A stretch of 64,000 bases of DNA from Myxococcales bacterium (GTDB taxonomy: Bacteria; Myxococcota_A; Polyangia; Polyangiales; Ga0077539), in assembly GCA_013298625.1 (NCBI GenBank), contig JAAFIF010000003.1, forward strand, positions 124,001-188,000, given 5' to 3'. Positions 24,132 to 32,370 of this stretch are shown here, one piece after another (positions within the stretch are counted from its first letter, which is position 1; each line of letters opens with the position of its first letter). Made by a program: the position numbers and the translations under genes. A model generated the notes under the pieces. It was not told where the DNA came from and searched no databases. It saw only the letters and a list, made by a program, of their open reading frames with translations.

Positions 24132-24359
24132 CTAAACCACGACCGCGACGGGGGTCGTAGGTTTCCCTGCGCGCGGCAGTGGTTTGCCTTGATTGCAGCC
24201 GCGCAGATCCGCTCTATACCGCGCCCGCGACGGGCATCGAAGATGCCCAAGCGGATCAGCGCGATTGAAATCAAGTCAAACCAAGACCGCGAACAGAGAA
24301 AACTACGACGACCGTCGCGGTATTGGTTTAGTCATCTTCGATGCCCGTCGCGGGCGCGG
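24132..24359. repeat. Nested inverted repeat, about 200-bp imperfect palindrome plus 27-bp loop/flank repeat
   Basis: This 340-bp gap without a gene is filled by a structured element. Arms 24132-24213 and 24250-24331 are inverted copies centred on 24231/24232, matching at about 66 of 82 positions by hand alignment (best blocks 24132-24169 with 24294-24331, and 24181-24213 with 24250-24282). The 36-base centre contains 24219-24245, whose exact reverse complement follows the right arm at 24333-24359 (27 of 27). The centre also holds a small hairpin, GGGCAT at 24232-24237 pairing with ATGCCC at 24243-24248. It separates two divergent genes. Confidence 0.92.
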
Positions 24360-24459
24360 CATCGCCCATCGCGCACGCAACCCAACGCGCGCAATCACCG
24401 TCGCTCTGCCTCGGTCTGTCCTGGCAACCGCTGTACTCTCGCCGGTCTCTGCCACCCCC

Positions 24460-25287
24460 ATGACCCTGCTCGGCTTGCACGGACTGCCCTGGATCCCGCT
24501 CGAATCGCTGCTCGACCTCTCGTCGCTCGACGCGGTTCACGAAGAGGTCTGCCTCGCCCTCGCGCAGGTCCCCACGGAGTACACCGGCGGCTCGCACCGC
24601 TCGATGGGCATCATGCCCGAAGAGCTCGCGCACACCGCGATCACGGACTACGTCGAGGTGATCCGGGGCCTCGACGACACACAGTTTCAAGTGTTTCGCT
24701 CGCTGTCCGACGACCCCGCGTCGATCGACCCGAGCCTCCGCGCGTCGCTCGAGTTCGGCGAAGAGCGCGCGATCCCCCTGTCGCGCCGGCAGATGCTCTG
24801 GCTCGAGTACCGCCACGGCGTGTACTTTCCCTGGAAGGTCTTCTACGAGCTCATCCCCAACCGCTGGTGGACCGAGAAGCACCGCGCCGACGGAAAGCGC
24901 TTCACCCGCACCGCCGAAGCGCTGCTGCCCAAGACCGTCGCGCTCGCGAAATCCCTACCGTTTGTGAGCATCGGCCGCTGCAACATCATGGGCCTGCGCG
25001 CGCACGACTACGCCACGGTCCACCGCGACGGACACCCCGAAGAGCAGTCGCAGCCCGACGAGTTCATCACGCTGTGCCCCGCCAACAACAAGACGCTCTT
25101 TCTCTACGACCGCCAGACAAAAGAGAAGCTCCCGCTCTCGGGGCGCGCGTACTGGTTCAACGACTTCGATGACCACGGCGTCGAAGCCGAGCCCCATTTT
25201 CGCTACTCGATCCGCGTCGACGGAGTCTTCCGCGACGACTTTCGCCAGCGCGTCCTGGCCCTCGCCGAATCCATGAAGTCGCGCTGA
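24460..25287 (+). CDS. Predicted 2-oxoglutarate/Fe(II)-dependent oxygenase, Asp/Asn-hydroxylase-like
   Basis: 275 aa. The C-terminal half has the double-stranded beta-helix metal triad: H188-x-D190 in ATVHRDG, H239 in DFDDHGV and an Arg (R248 or R252) in HFRYSIRVDG that would bind 2-oxoglutarate. The spacing resembles aspartyl/asparaginyl beta-hydroxylase-like enzymes. The N-terminal half (ESLLDLSSLDAVHEEVCLAL) is not recognised. The frame extends back to 24193 through the inverted repeat; ATG 24460 is chosen because residues before it are repeat-encoded. Followed after 51 bp by the 448-aa unknown gene. Substrate unknown. Confidence 0.75.
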   Translation: MTLLGLHGLPWIPLESLLDLSSLDAVHEEVCLALAQVPTEYTGGSHRSMGIMPEELAHTAITDYVEVIRGLDDTQFQVFRSLSDDPASIDPSLRASLEFGEERAIPLSRRQMLWLEYRHGVYFPWKVFYELIPNRWWTEKHRADGKRFTRTAEALLPKTVALAKSLPFVSIGRCNIMGLRAHDYATVHRDGHPEEQSQPDEFITLCPANNKTLFLYDRQTKEKLPLSGRAYWFNDFDDHGVEAEPHFRYSIRVDGVFRDDFRQRVLALAESMKSR

Positions 25288-25338
25288 AAGCAGCCCCTCT
25301 CTCTCTGCGAGGGCTTTGCTACACTCGCGCGACAAACA

Positions 25339-26685
25339 GTGAGCGCCCAAGGCCAGACTCCTCCGTTCGAACGCGACGAGCTGCTCGACACCCAAGGCAT
25401 CGTCGGTGCCCGCTGGTGGAACCGCGAGCTCAAAGACGAAGAGCGCAAACAGTCCCGCCGCGCCGCGCTGACAACGCTCGTCGCCGTCAGCGTCGGCGTC
25501 GCTGCTGTGGGCGGCTTCGTCGCGGCCGTCGCGCAGCCCGACTACGAGTACCAACGCATGCCGTCGCTCGCGCTGCAGAAGCGCTTCGGGTGGTCCTTCG
25601 GCGCGCACGGAGAGAACATCACGTTCGACGGCCGACGCGTGCTCCCGTTCGACCCGTCCAAGCTGCGTTCGCTGCGGCAAGACTGCGTCGGAAGCGCGTA
25701 CGCCACGCAGCAGAGCGCCGCGATCTTCGACGCGATCTTTCACCGTCCCACCGAGACCCCCGGCGAGACCTCGGGGATCTTTCAGCCGCTCGACTCGTAC
25801 CTCGTCCCCGTCGTCACCAACACGATGGGCTTCGCGTACCGCATGGGCCAGTCGCTCGCCCGCGTGCTCTCTCGCTCGCCGCGCCGCGCCGCCATCATCG
25901 TGGACCTCGTGGGGACCGACGCGGTCGCCCTCGCCGCTGGCCTCGCAGAAGCCTTCGCCCCCGTGTGGAAGCTCGACCACTGGCCGCACCCCCGCGGCGT
26001 CGTCCCCGCGCACATGACCCTCGCGAGCGCCGCGTTTTTTCAGCCGCGCTTCGTCGACGCCGCCGCGCGCAGGCCCGCGGACGCCCCCCCGGTCTTCATC
26101 TTGGACCGACATCGTCTGCGCCCGTACTCCGACGCGAGCACCCTCTTCGACAACCGCTACGCCCCCACGCTGGCCTCGGTCGCCGCCCTCGAAGGCGAGG
26201 CGCGCGCCCGCGACGTGATCTACATCGCGCCCGCGGACGCCGCTCTCTTCGACCCCGATGACCTCAACCCCGCGCTGGTGACGTACCGCACCCGCGGCTT
26301 GTCCGTCCGCGCCCTCACGGGCCAGTCGTTCTTCTCGTCGACCTACGAGGCGCCCGCGCCGAGCGAAGACCCGATCGAGAACCTCTTGCAGCAAGCGAAG
26401 CTCTATTACGGCGGGGACATGGCGCACGAAACCGCGTTCGTTCAGCACTATTTCGAAGATCGCAGCGCCGTCGACCTCTCGCAGTTGCCCGACGTTCGCG
26501 CGTTCAACTGGGAGCCCTCCGCGCGCCCAGCGCCTGTCGTCGGCGCGATGAGCGCCGCTGGCGTCTTCGCTGCGATCGGCACGACCGAGGTCGTCCTTCG
26601 AGGCGCCTCTCTCCTCGGCCTCCGCTCGGACCGCAACGGCTCGTGGAACCGCGTCTCTTCTTCGTCCTCGAGCTGGGGAGGCTGA
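25339..26685 (+). CDS. Unknown membrane-anchored protein
   Basis: 448 aa from a GTG start. One N-terminal transmembrane segment (about 44-65, ALTTLVAVSVGVAAVGGFVA) preceded by a charged cytoplasmic part (GARWWNRELKDEERKQSRR). The large outer part has no family I know; it contains AAIIVDLVGTDAVALAAGLAEAF and PVFILDRHRLRPYSD, and a C-terminal segment (GAMSAAGVFAAIGTTEVVLRGASLLG) that may be a second membrane pass before a Ser-rich end. It lies between a 2OG oxygenase gene and a small unknown gene, 3 bp apart from the latter. Confidence 0.75.
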   Translation: MSAQGQTPPFERDELLDTQGIVGARWWNRELKDEERKQSRRAALTTLVAVSVGVAAVGGFVAAVAQPDYEYQRMPSLALQKRFGWSFGAHGENITFDGRRVLPFDPSKLRSLRQDCVGSAYATQQSAAIFDAIFHRPTETPGETSGIFQPLDSYLVPVVTNTMGFAYRMGQSLARVLSRSPRRAAIIVDLVGTDAVALAAGLAEAFAPVWKLDHWPHPRGVVPAHMTLASAAFFQPRFVDAAARRPADAPPVFILDRHRLRPYSDASTLFDNRYAPTLASVAALEGEARARDVIYIAPADAALFDPDDLNPALVTYRTRGLSVRALTGQSFFSSTYEAPAPSEDPIENLLQQAKLYYGGDMAHETAFVQHYFEDRSAVDLSQLPDVRAFNWEPSARPAPVVGAMSAAGVFAAIGTTEVVLRGASLLGLRSDRNGSWNRVSSSSSSWGG

Positions 26686-26688
26686 TCG

Positions 26689-27282
26689 ATGGCCATTCAA
26701 CACGCCATCTTCGCGATGGAGCTGTGCTTTCCGCTGCAGCCGTCGAGCCCCATGCACGCGAACCTCGTGCGGCTCTTTCGCGAGCACCGCGAGCAGTGCA
26801 CCGCTGAAGAGAAATGGCGCTTCTACGAGCGGGTCCGACAGATCCTCGTGTACGAGCTACCCCACGCTCGCTCGGGGTGCTGGGACTTCTTCAACGACGA
26901 CGATCGCGCCAAGAACGACTACGACATGTGGTGCAACGGGATGCTCACCAAAGAGGGCGCCCGCACCAGTCCGTCGGGCCGTCCCCAGGGCGATCCGTTT
27001 CGCGGCGGCGAGCAAGCGCGCTTCATGACCGTCACGCTCGCGTGGCTCATGGTGCAGGGACTGCCGAGCACCGTGGACCTCTCGACCACCTGCAACATCC
27101 CCGAAAACGTCCTGTGGCACCGTCAGTCTTTCTTGCGGATCCTCGAGCGCCTCGGCCGCGTGCAGTTCTCTGCGGTCAAGAGCGACGTCTTCTACGTGAT
27201 CCCCGGCAGCGATGACTGGGGCCTGACCGAGCAAGACCTGCTGCAGCCGAAGTTTCACTATCTCCGGCCGCTCAACGCGTAG
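26689..27282 (+). CDS. Unknown soluble protein, coupled to the preceding membrane protein gene
   Basis: 197 aa; ATG lies 3 nt after the stop of the upstream gene, so the pair is translationally coupled. Trp/Phe/Arg-rich, mostly helical (NLVRLFREHREQCTAEEKWRFYERVRQIL). It has four scattered Cys and no known motif. It ends 3 bp before the convergent second 2OG-oxygenase gene. Confidence 0.78.
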   Translation: MAIQHAIFAMELCFPLQPSSPMHANLVRLFREHREQCTAEEKWRFYERVRQILVYELPHARSGCWDFFNDDDRAKNDYDMWCNGMLTKEGARTSPSGRPQGDPFRGGEQARFMTVTLAWLMVQGLPSTVDLSTTCNIPENVLWHRQSFLRILERLGRVQFSAVKSDVFYVIPGSDDWGLTEQDLLQPKFHYLRPLNA

Positions 27283-27285
27283 ACG

Positions 27286-28044
27286 CTAAAACCAGCTCTC
27301 CCAGCGCGCTCGGTCGAGGTGCACCCCGTGCAGCGTGATCGAGACGCGGTCGAGCTCTCCGTCGAACGCTTCGATCTGGTGCAGTCGATAGCTGTCCATC
27401 ACCACCACATCGCCAGCTCCGTAGCGCACCACCGAAGGCTCTTCGTCCCCGGGGTCGTCCACAGGAAACACAGGGCTCCACACGCGAAGCCCCCCTCCCG
27501 CTCGCGGCGGCTGCAGCATCGCGACGAGCGTCACCGCGCGCGCCCTTCGCTCGACGTGGTGCTGAGTCAGCCCCTCGACGTCGAAGTGCACCACGCCCCC
27601 CTCGCGGGCCACTTTCTCTCCCGCAGGAAACACATGCACCGCCGCCCCGCAGAACCCCCTGCGCTGCTGCGCGACCCCGCCCACGATCCGCCCGTACAGC
27701 TCCCGCATCCGCTGCTGCATCCCCGGAAGCACCCGCTCGACGCGCGCGTCCGAGCCCTTCGTGTCCGCGAAATACTCCGCCGCTCGACCGCTCTCGACGT
27801 GCGTATAAAACGCTCTCCCGAGGGCGAACTGCTCTCCGCCGAAGTCCTCGACCCACTCGGCTCGGGCCTCCATCACCGCGCGCACCCAACGCGCGCAGTC
27901 GTCTGGTGAAAGCAGCCCTCGAAGCACCACCGCGAGCGATCCGTCGAGCTCCGTGAGCAGCGCGGGTCGCTCGGCCGCCTCCCAGTCGCGCGCAGCGATC
28001 TCCGTGATTCGTCCCTGAATTGTCTGCTCGTCCGCGTCGCTCAC
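27286..28044 (-). CDS. Predicted 2-oxoglutarate/Fe(II)-dependent oxygenase
   Basis: 252 aa. Metal/cosubstrate triad H153-x-D155 (GVVHFDVEG), H222 (DSYRLHQIEAF) and R233 (LDRVSITLHG), with the strand pattern of prolyl-4-hydroxylase-like Fe2OG domains (AAVHVFPAGEKV, VTLVAMLQPP). The open frame runs on to 28881, but the GTG at 28044 has a strong ribosome site (GGGGAGAG, 6 nt spacer) and gives a proper N-terminus. Divergent from the CC-motif peptide/ECF sigma operon with a 66-bp spacer. Substrate unknown. Confidence 0.85.
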   Translation of the reverse strand: MSDADEQTIQGRITEIAARDWEAAERPALLTELDGSLAVVLRGLLSPDDCARWVRAVMEARAEWVEDFGGEQFALGRAFYTHVESGRAAEYFADTKGSDARVERVLPGMQQRMRELYGRIVGGVAQQRRGFCGAAVHVFPAGEKVAREGGVVHFDVEGLTQHHVERRARAVTLVAMLQPPRAGGGLRVWSPVFPVDDPGDEEPSVVRYGAGDVVVMDSYRLHQIEAFDGELDRVSITLHGVHLDRARWESWF

Positions 28045-28110
28045 AAAAATCTCTCCCCGGTCTGTCACGCTCGACCGCCGGTCCGCTAGTGCCTTCGCGA
28101 GAGGTTCACA

Positions 28111-28296
28111 ATGAAGGCTGTGATGGATGCTCGTTGGTTTCGTGTCGCCATGTTCGCGCTCGTCGGAGCGCTCGTCGGAGGCGGCAGCTTCGCCGCATAT
28201 CGCTACACCAACGCGTCCGACGACTGCTGCTACGAAGGATCGCCCTGCTGCCAGCCCGGCGCGCCCTGCTGCCAGCGCTCGGGCCACCGTCGCTGA
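28111..28296 (+). CDS. Small membrane peptide with three CC pairs
   Basis: 61 aa; ribosome site GAGAGG lies 6 nt before the ATG. One transmembrane helix (about 10-31, FRVAMFALVGALVGGGSFAAY) and a tail with CC pairs at 39-40, 46-47 and 53-54, exactly 7 residues apart (DDCCYEGSPCCQPGAPCCQ). This could bind soft metals or heme-like ligands, or form disulfides; inference only. It precedes an ECF sigma factor by 30 bp, with another CC-motif membrane protein downstream of that. Confidence 0.72.
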   Translation: MKAVMDARWFRVAMFALVGALVGGGSFAAYRYTNASDDCCYEGSPCCQPGAPCCQRSGHRR

Positions 28297-28326
28297 CGGA
28301 CCTCTTGGGGTACAGTCACCAGCGCG

Positions 28327-28878
28327 ATGCACACACGGGCGCCGAACGAAGCCGAGCTCGACGCGCTGATGGCGCGGCTCTCGGACGGAGATCGAACCGC
28401 GTTCGACCCGTTGTTCTCCGCCTTGCACCCTCGGGCGGTGCGCGTCGCTCGGCTCCGCGTGGACCCGCAGCGCGCGCAAGACGTCGCGCAAACCGCGCTG
28501 CTCAAGGTGTTCTCTCGCGCGTCCGAGTTCGAAGCGGGCCGCCCCGTGCTCCCGTGGTTCTACGCGATCGTGGCCAACGAAGTGCGCGCCGTCACCCGCG
28601 GCGCGATGGTCCGCGCGCAGGTTCCGCTCGAGCCCGACGGAGCGCCTCGGGACATCGTGGACACCCGTGAAGACCCCGAAGCACGCGCGACCGAGCGAGA
28701 GCTCGAGCTCGCCGTCGAGCGCGCGATCGAGACCCTCGATCCGGCCTCGGCCGACGCCATCTACGCAGTCCTCGGTCGCGCCGACCGCCCTGCGATCGAA
28801 TCCGCCACGTTTCGCAAGCGCGTGTCCCGCGCGTACGCCCGCCTGCGCGTAGCCCTGGGAGTGTTCGATGGACGCTGA
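28327..28878 (+). CDS. ECF-family RNA polymerase sigma factor
   Basis: 183 aa. Region sigma2: FDPLFSALHPRAVRVARLRVDPQRAQDVAQTALLKVFSRA, with the PWFYAIVANEVR segment typical of region 2.4. Region sigma4 (about 120-175) is AVERAIETLDPASADAIYAVLGRADRPAIESATFRKRVSRAYARLR, poorer in the usual HTH consensus but correct in place and length. No Cys in the protein, unlike CorE-type metal-sensing ECFs. No recognised anti-sigma domain nearby; the next gene, overlapping by 11 nt, is a Cys-rich membrane protein that could fill this role (inference). Confidence 0.85.
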   Translation: MHTRAPNEAELDALMARLSDGDRTAFDPLFSALHPRAVRVARLRVDPQRAQDVAQTALLKVFSRASEFEAGRPVLPWFYAIVANEVRAVTRGAMVRAQVPLEPDGAPRDIVDTREDPEARATERELELAVERAIETLDPASADAIYAVLGRADRPAIESATFRKRVSRAYARLRVALGVFDGR

Positions 28879-29431
28879 CAACCTGCTCTACGCGCGCGCT
28901 CGTCGCGCTTACGAAATGGGCCGCGTTCGAACCGCGTCGATGTACGCGCTCGCGCTCTCGGTCCTCGTGGCGGTGGCCGCGTACTTCGCCGTGGGCCCGC
29001 AAGCGCTGCCGTGGGCGCTCTGGACCTTCGCCGTGTGGGTCGCCGCAGGATGGCGAGGCGGAGCGATGCTCGCTGGCGCGCGTCGCGGCCTGTACGCAGG
29101 GGCGGCGACGTTTCTGCTTCCGCTCTCGATCCTGCGACCGTGCTGCAAGCCCGGCATGGTGATGACGACCGACTGCTGCACGCGCCCCGAGCTGTGCATC
29201 CTCGCTGGGGCGGGCATCGGCCTGGTTCTGGCGGCATTTCTTCCCCGCGCCAAAGCTGCAAAACGCTGGGAAACCGCAGGTGGAATGGTCCTCGGCGTCC
29301 TCTCTGTCGCCGTCTTGAAGTGCGCCAAGCTGTTCATGGGCGAGGCCCTCGGGCTGCTCGGCGGACTGGCGGTCGGAGTGCTCGTGGTGTCGTCCGTGGG
29401 CGCGCTGCGCGACGCTCGCTCGGCGGCTTGA
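28868..29431 (+). CDS. Polytopic membrane protein with CC motifs, overlapping the ECF sigma gene
   Basis: 187 aa with about five hydrophobic segments (27-43, 46-62, 76-89, 110-126, 138-155, 160-178). Between the middle segments lies a Cys cluster, C92-C93 (RPCCKPG), C103-C104 (TTDCCTRPELC) and C110, and C152 falls in a later segment. CC motifs in small membrane proteins recall MerT-type metal transporters, though the order is different. Starts within the last codons of the ECF gene (11-nt overlap). Possible anti-sigma or sensor; unproven. Confidence 0.8.
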   Translation: MDADNLLYARARRAYEMGRVRTASMYALALSVLVAVAAYFAVGPQALPWALWTFAVWVAAGWRGGAMLAGARRGLYAGAATFLLPLSILRPCCKPGMVMTTDCCTRPELCILAGAGIGLVLAAFLPRAKAAKRWETAGGMVLGVLSVAVLKCAKLFMGEALGLLGGLAVGVLVVSSVGALRDARSAA

Positions 29432-29441
29432 TCTCCGCGCC

Positions 29442-30383
29442 TCAGGGCAGGGTGACAAACGTGCTGTGCCGCTCGCTGTGCGAGCGCATGTCGAGCGCGA
29501 TCGTGGCGCCGCGAACGACTCCGTCGCCCCTCGCGGTCGAGTCCATCGAGCTCTCGCTCAGCACCGGTGGCGCATCGGGGCTTTGCACGGGCAACAGCGA
29601 GCGCATGCGCATCTGCAGGTCCAGCGTCATCGACGTGAACCCCTCGGGAACCTGCCGAAGCCTGGCCCGCGCGACGGTGGCCTCTCCGCGCACGTCGAGC
29701 AGCGGCTGCCCTGGCTCGCGCTCGACGACGCCGAACAGCGTGACGGACGCGGTCATCCCGTCCGCGGGGATCTCCAGCGCGCCCTCGCCCATCTGTTGCC
29801 TGAGCGGCTCGATGTTGGCAGCCCACATCGCACCAACAGCGCGTGGCCGCGCGGTCCCGAAGACCGAGTCGTCGGTCTGCTGGCTCACCGTGAGGTTGAT
29901 CACCGCCTCGAGCGCCTTGCGCACGGGCTCGCTGACGGCGACCCCCGCGACGGTGATGGTGGTCGCCGACGACTCCTCAGCGAGCGAGACCTCGACCACG
30001 GTGCCTGGCTCGAGCGAAGCGGTCTGCTCCTGCCCTGCGGTGGCTTCGAACCGCTCGACCGTGTAGCGCAGCCGGGTGGGCTTCGAGACCTCGTTGAGCG
30101 CGAGCACCTCCGAGACTGCTTCGAGCGCGACGCGGGTGCTGCTCTCCTCCGCTGGCGAGTCGACGCCGTTGATCCTGCTCTGCCGGCGCTCGTTCGAGTG
30201 GCCGACGTGGACCTCGCGTCGACGCATCCCAACGCGAGCAGGGCGGTGCAGCGTGACGGTGTACGTGCGCTGGGAGGCGCCGCTCGATCCTGCGTTGCCC
30301 TGAGAATTCTCAGTCGAACCGCGACACGCCCCGAGGCCGACCCCGACGACGAGCGCTCCGAGCAAACGCGCTGTTGTGTTCAT
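29442..30383 (-). CDS. Lipoprotein, unknown function
   Basis: 313 aa. Signal peptide TTARLLGALVVGVGLGAC with lipobox LGAC. The mature protein has long beta strands (LRYTVERFEATAG, TVVEVSLAEESSATTITVAG, EATVARARLRQVPEGFTSMTLDLQMRMRS) with no recognised family. The open frame reaches back to 30578, but ATG 30383 is the start that yields the lipoprotein signal. Divergent from the ribosomal superoperon; it occupies the place where rpsS would normally lie upstream of rplV. Confidence 0.82.
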   Translation of the reverse strand: MNTTARLLGALVVGVGLGACRGSTENSQGNAGSSGASQRTYTVTLHRPARVGMRRREVHVGHSNERRQSRINGVDSPAEESSTRVALEAVSEVLALNEVSKPTRLRYTVERFEATAGQEQTASLEPGTVVEVSLAEESSATTITVAGVAVSEPVRKALEAVINLTVSQQTDDSVFGTARPRAVGAMWAANIEPLRQQMGEGALEIPADGMTASVTLFGVVEREPGQPLLDVRGEATVARARLRQVPEGFTSMTLDLQMRMRSLLPVQSPDAPPVLSESSMDSTARGDGVVRGATIALDMRSHSERHSTFVTLP

Positions 30384-30471
30384 CGCGCGAAGATGGCACA
30401 GGAGACCGTCGCGGTGCGCACCGGTGAAACGCAGCGAAAACGACAATCGGTACGATTGTTCGCGGGTCTGC

Positions 30472-30500
30472 TTGACACCCCCATAACCCTCCGGTAAACA
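30472..30500 (+). promoter_or_regulatory. Sigma70-type promoter for the rplV superoperon and structured leader
   Basis: TTGACA at 30472-30477, a 17-bp spacer, then TAAACA at 30495-30500 (weak -10). Start of transcription would be near 30507, leaving a leader of about 190 nt before rplV. This 316-bp gap has no gene. The leader holds inverted repeats CTGG/CCAG around 30513-30526, GGCAGC/GCTGCC at 30550-30570, and GCACT/AGTGC around 30575-30595, which could be an autoregulatory mRNA fold. Confidence 0.6.
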
Positions 30501-30699
30501 CCGCGGCCCTCGCTGGTAACGCCAGTGAGAAAAGTGATTCAGTGGCTGCGGCAGCGCAAAAAGTGCTGCCGGACGCACTGGTGATCGAACGAGTGCCTCG
30601 CGCTAACGGGCGGAGGCTTCGATCGAGGCCCAGTGTGTCCCTCAGGCGGAACCGCTGATGGTCCCGAACGAAGAACTGTCCCGAGTAGAGAGCACAGCG

Positions 30700-31158
30700 A
30701 TGGCGATCGAAAGCAAGGCTGCGCTGCGGTTCGCACGGATCTCGCCCCGTAAGGCGCGCGTGATCGTGAACCTTGTCCGCGGCAAGAAGGTTTCGCAGGC
30801 GCTCGACGAGTTGGCCTTCACGCCGAAGTCCGGCGCGCCGATCGTGAAGAAGTTGATCGAGTCGGCCCTGAGCAATGCGAAGCAGGCGGACGGATCGGTC
30901 AACGTGGACACGCTGTACGTGTCCACCGCGACGGTCGACAAGGGACCGAACCGCAACATGCGTCGTTGGCGTCCGCGGGCCCAGGGCCGCGCGACGCCGA
31001 TCGTGAAGGGCGTGAGCCACATCGCGCTCGTGTTGACGGACACGGCTCCGGCGCCGAGCGGTCGCAAGGCGTTCGTCGCCGACCGCCAGGCGAAGCGCGC
31101 GGCTGCGAAGGCCGCGAAGGGCACCCCCGCGAAGGCCGACGAAGCCAAGAGCGAGTGA
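30700..31158 (+). CDS. rplV: 50S ribosomal protein L22
   Basis: 152 aa. MAIESKAALRFARISPRKARVIVNLVRGK and RRWRPRAQGRATPIVKGVSHI are the L22 globular domain and exit-tunnel hairpin. The Lys/Ala-rich C-terminal tail (AKRAAAKAAKGTPAK) is an extension beyond the usual 110 aa. ATG 30700 (GAGAG 8 nt upstream) is preferred to ATG 30658, which gives 14 non-conserved residues. It is the first ribosomal gene in this cluster; S10, L3, L4, L23, L2 and S19 are not upstream. Confidence 0.95.
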   Translation: MAIESKAALRFARISPRKARVIVNLVRGKKVSQALDELAFTPKSGAPIVKKLIESALSNAKQADGSVNVDTLYVSTATVDKGPNRNMRRWRPRAQGRATPIVKGVSHIALVLTDTAPAPSGRKAFVADRQAKRAAAKAAKGTPAKADEAKSE

Positions 31159-31207
31159 TCGCCGAGGGCGACCGAAACTTTTCTCAGATCGAAGATAGAG
31201 AGAGACG

Positions 31208-31906
31208 ATGGGTCAGAAGGTTCATCCTCACGGGTTTCGCCTCGGCGTCATCAAGACGTGGAACTCGAAGTGGTTCGAGAGCAAGAACTACGCGTCTTGG
31301 CTCCACGAAGACCTCACGCTGAAGCGTGTGGTGAAGGAGCACCTGGCGAACGCGGGCATCGCGGGCGTCGAGATCGAGCGCGCTGCGGCCAAGGTCCGGA
31401 TCATCATCTACACGGCTCGTCCGGGTATCGTGATCGGCAAGGGCGGCAAGGGCGTGGACGAGCTGAAGAAGGGCGACGGAAAGAAGTTCGCCGGTCTCTG
31501 CAAGTACACGAACGCCTCTCCGGACGACATCGTCATCGACGTGCAGGAGGTCCGCAAGCCGGACACCAACGCGCAGCTCGTGGCTGAGAGCGTCTGCATG
31601 CAGCTCGAGCGTCGCGTGGCCTTCCGCCGCGCGATGAAGAAGGCTGTCGGCGCGGCGATGAAGCTCGGCGCGCGTGGCATTCGTATCCGCTGCGCGGGTC
31701 GCTTGGGCGGCGCCGAAATGGCGCGCGTCGAAGTGTACCGCGAGGGACGCGTCCCGCTGCACACGCTGCGCGCGGACATCGAGTTTGGTCAGGCTGAAGC
31801 GCACACGACCTACGGGTCGATCGGCGCGAAGGTCTGGATCTGCAAGGGTGAAGTCCTCCCGCCGAAGAAGCGTCGCCCGGGCACTGCGCCCGCGACCCGC
31901 GGCTGA
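31208..31906 (+). CDS. rpsC: 30S ribosomal protein S3
   Basis: 232 aa. [21 protein letters not shown] at the N-terminus, the KH domain [16 protein letters not shown] and C-terminal [28 protein letters not shown] are diagnostic. Start ATG 31208 follows AGAGAGAG 4 nt upstream. The 49-nt gap after rplV holds a small TCGCC/GGCGA hairpin followed by a short T run, a weak attenuator at most. Confidence 0.97.
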   Translation: MGQKVHPHGFRLGVIKTWNSKWFESKNYASWLHEDLTLKRVVKEHLANAGIAGVEIERAAAKVRIIIYTARPGIVIGKGGKGVDELKKGDGKKFAGLCKYTNASPDDIVIDVQEVRKPDTNAQLVAESVCMQLERRVAFRRAMKKAVGAAMKLGARGIRIRCAGRLGGAEMARVEVYREGRVPLHTLRADIEFGQAEAHTTYGSIGAKVWICKGEVLPPKKRRPGTAPATRG

Positions 31907-31937
31907 TGGGCCTTTAAGGAACTGACGGAGACAAGCC

Positions 31938-32357
31938 ATGCTTTCCCCGAAGAGGACGAAGTTTCGCAAAGCGATGAAGGGCAACATGAAGGGTGTTGCC
32001 TGGACGGGTTCGGACGTCTCGTTCGGAGATTTCGCGCTGCAAGCGACGGAGTCCGGCAAGGTGTCCGCCCGACAGATCGAAGCCGCTCGTATGGCGATTC
32101 AGCGCCACGTGAAGCGCGCGGGCAAGCTCTGGATCCGGATTTTTCCGGACAAGCCCATCACGAAGAAGCCCCTCGAGACCCGCATGGGTCACGGTAAGGG
32201 AGCGGTTGAAGAGTGGGTTGCCGTGATTCAGCCGGGCCGTGTGATGTACGAGCTCGGCGGACTCCCCGAGGACGTGGCGCGCGAGGCGTTTCGTCTCGCC
32301 GCGCACAAGCTCCCCGTGGGCGTGCGCATCTTGACCCGCGGCATCGAGTCTCTGTGA
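31938..32357 (+). CDS. rplP: 50S ribosomal protein L16
   Basis: 139 aa, normal length. [19 protein letters not shown], then [21 protein letters not shown] and [21 protein letters not shown] are the conserved L16 segments. Position between rpsC and rpmC is canonical. Confidence 0.97.
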   Translation: MLSPKRTKFRKAMKGNMKGVAWTGSDVSFGDFALQATESGKVSARQIEAARMAIQRHVKRAGKLWIRIFPDKPITKKPLETRMGHGKGAVEEWVAVIQPGRVMYELGGLPEDVAREAFRLAAHKLPVGVRILTRGIESL

Positions 32358-32370
32358 AGGATTGACGGAC

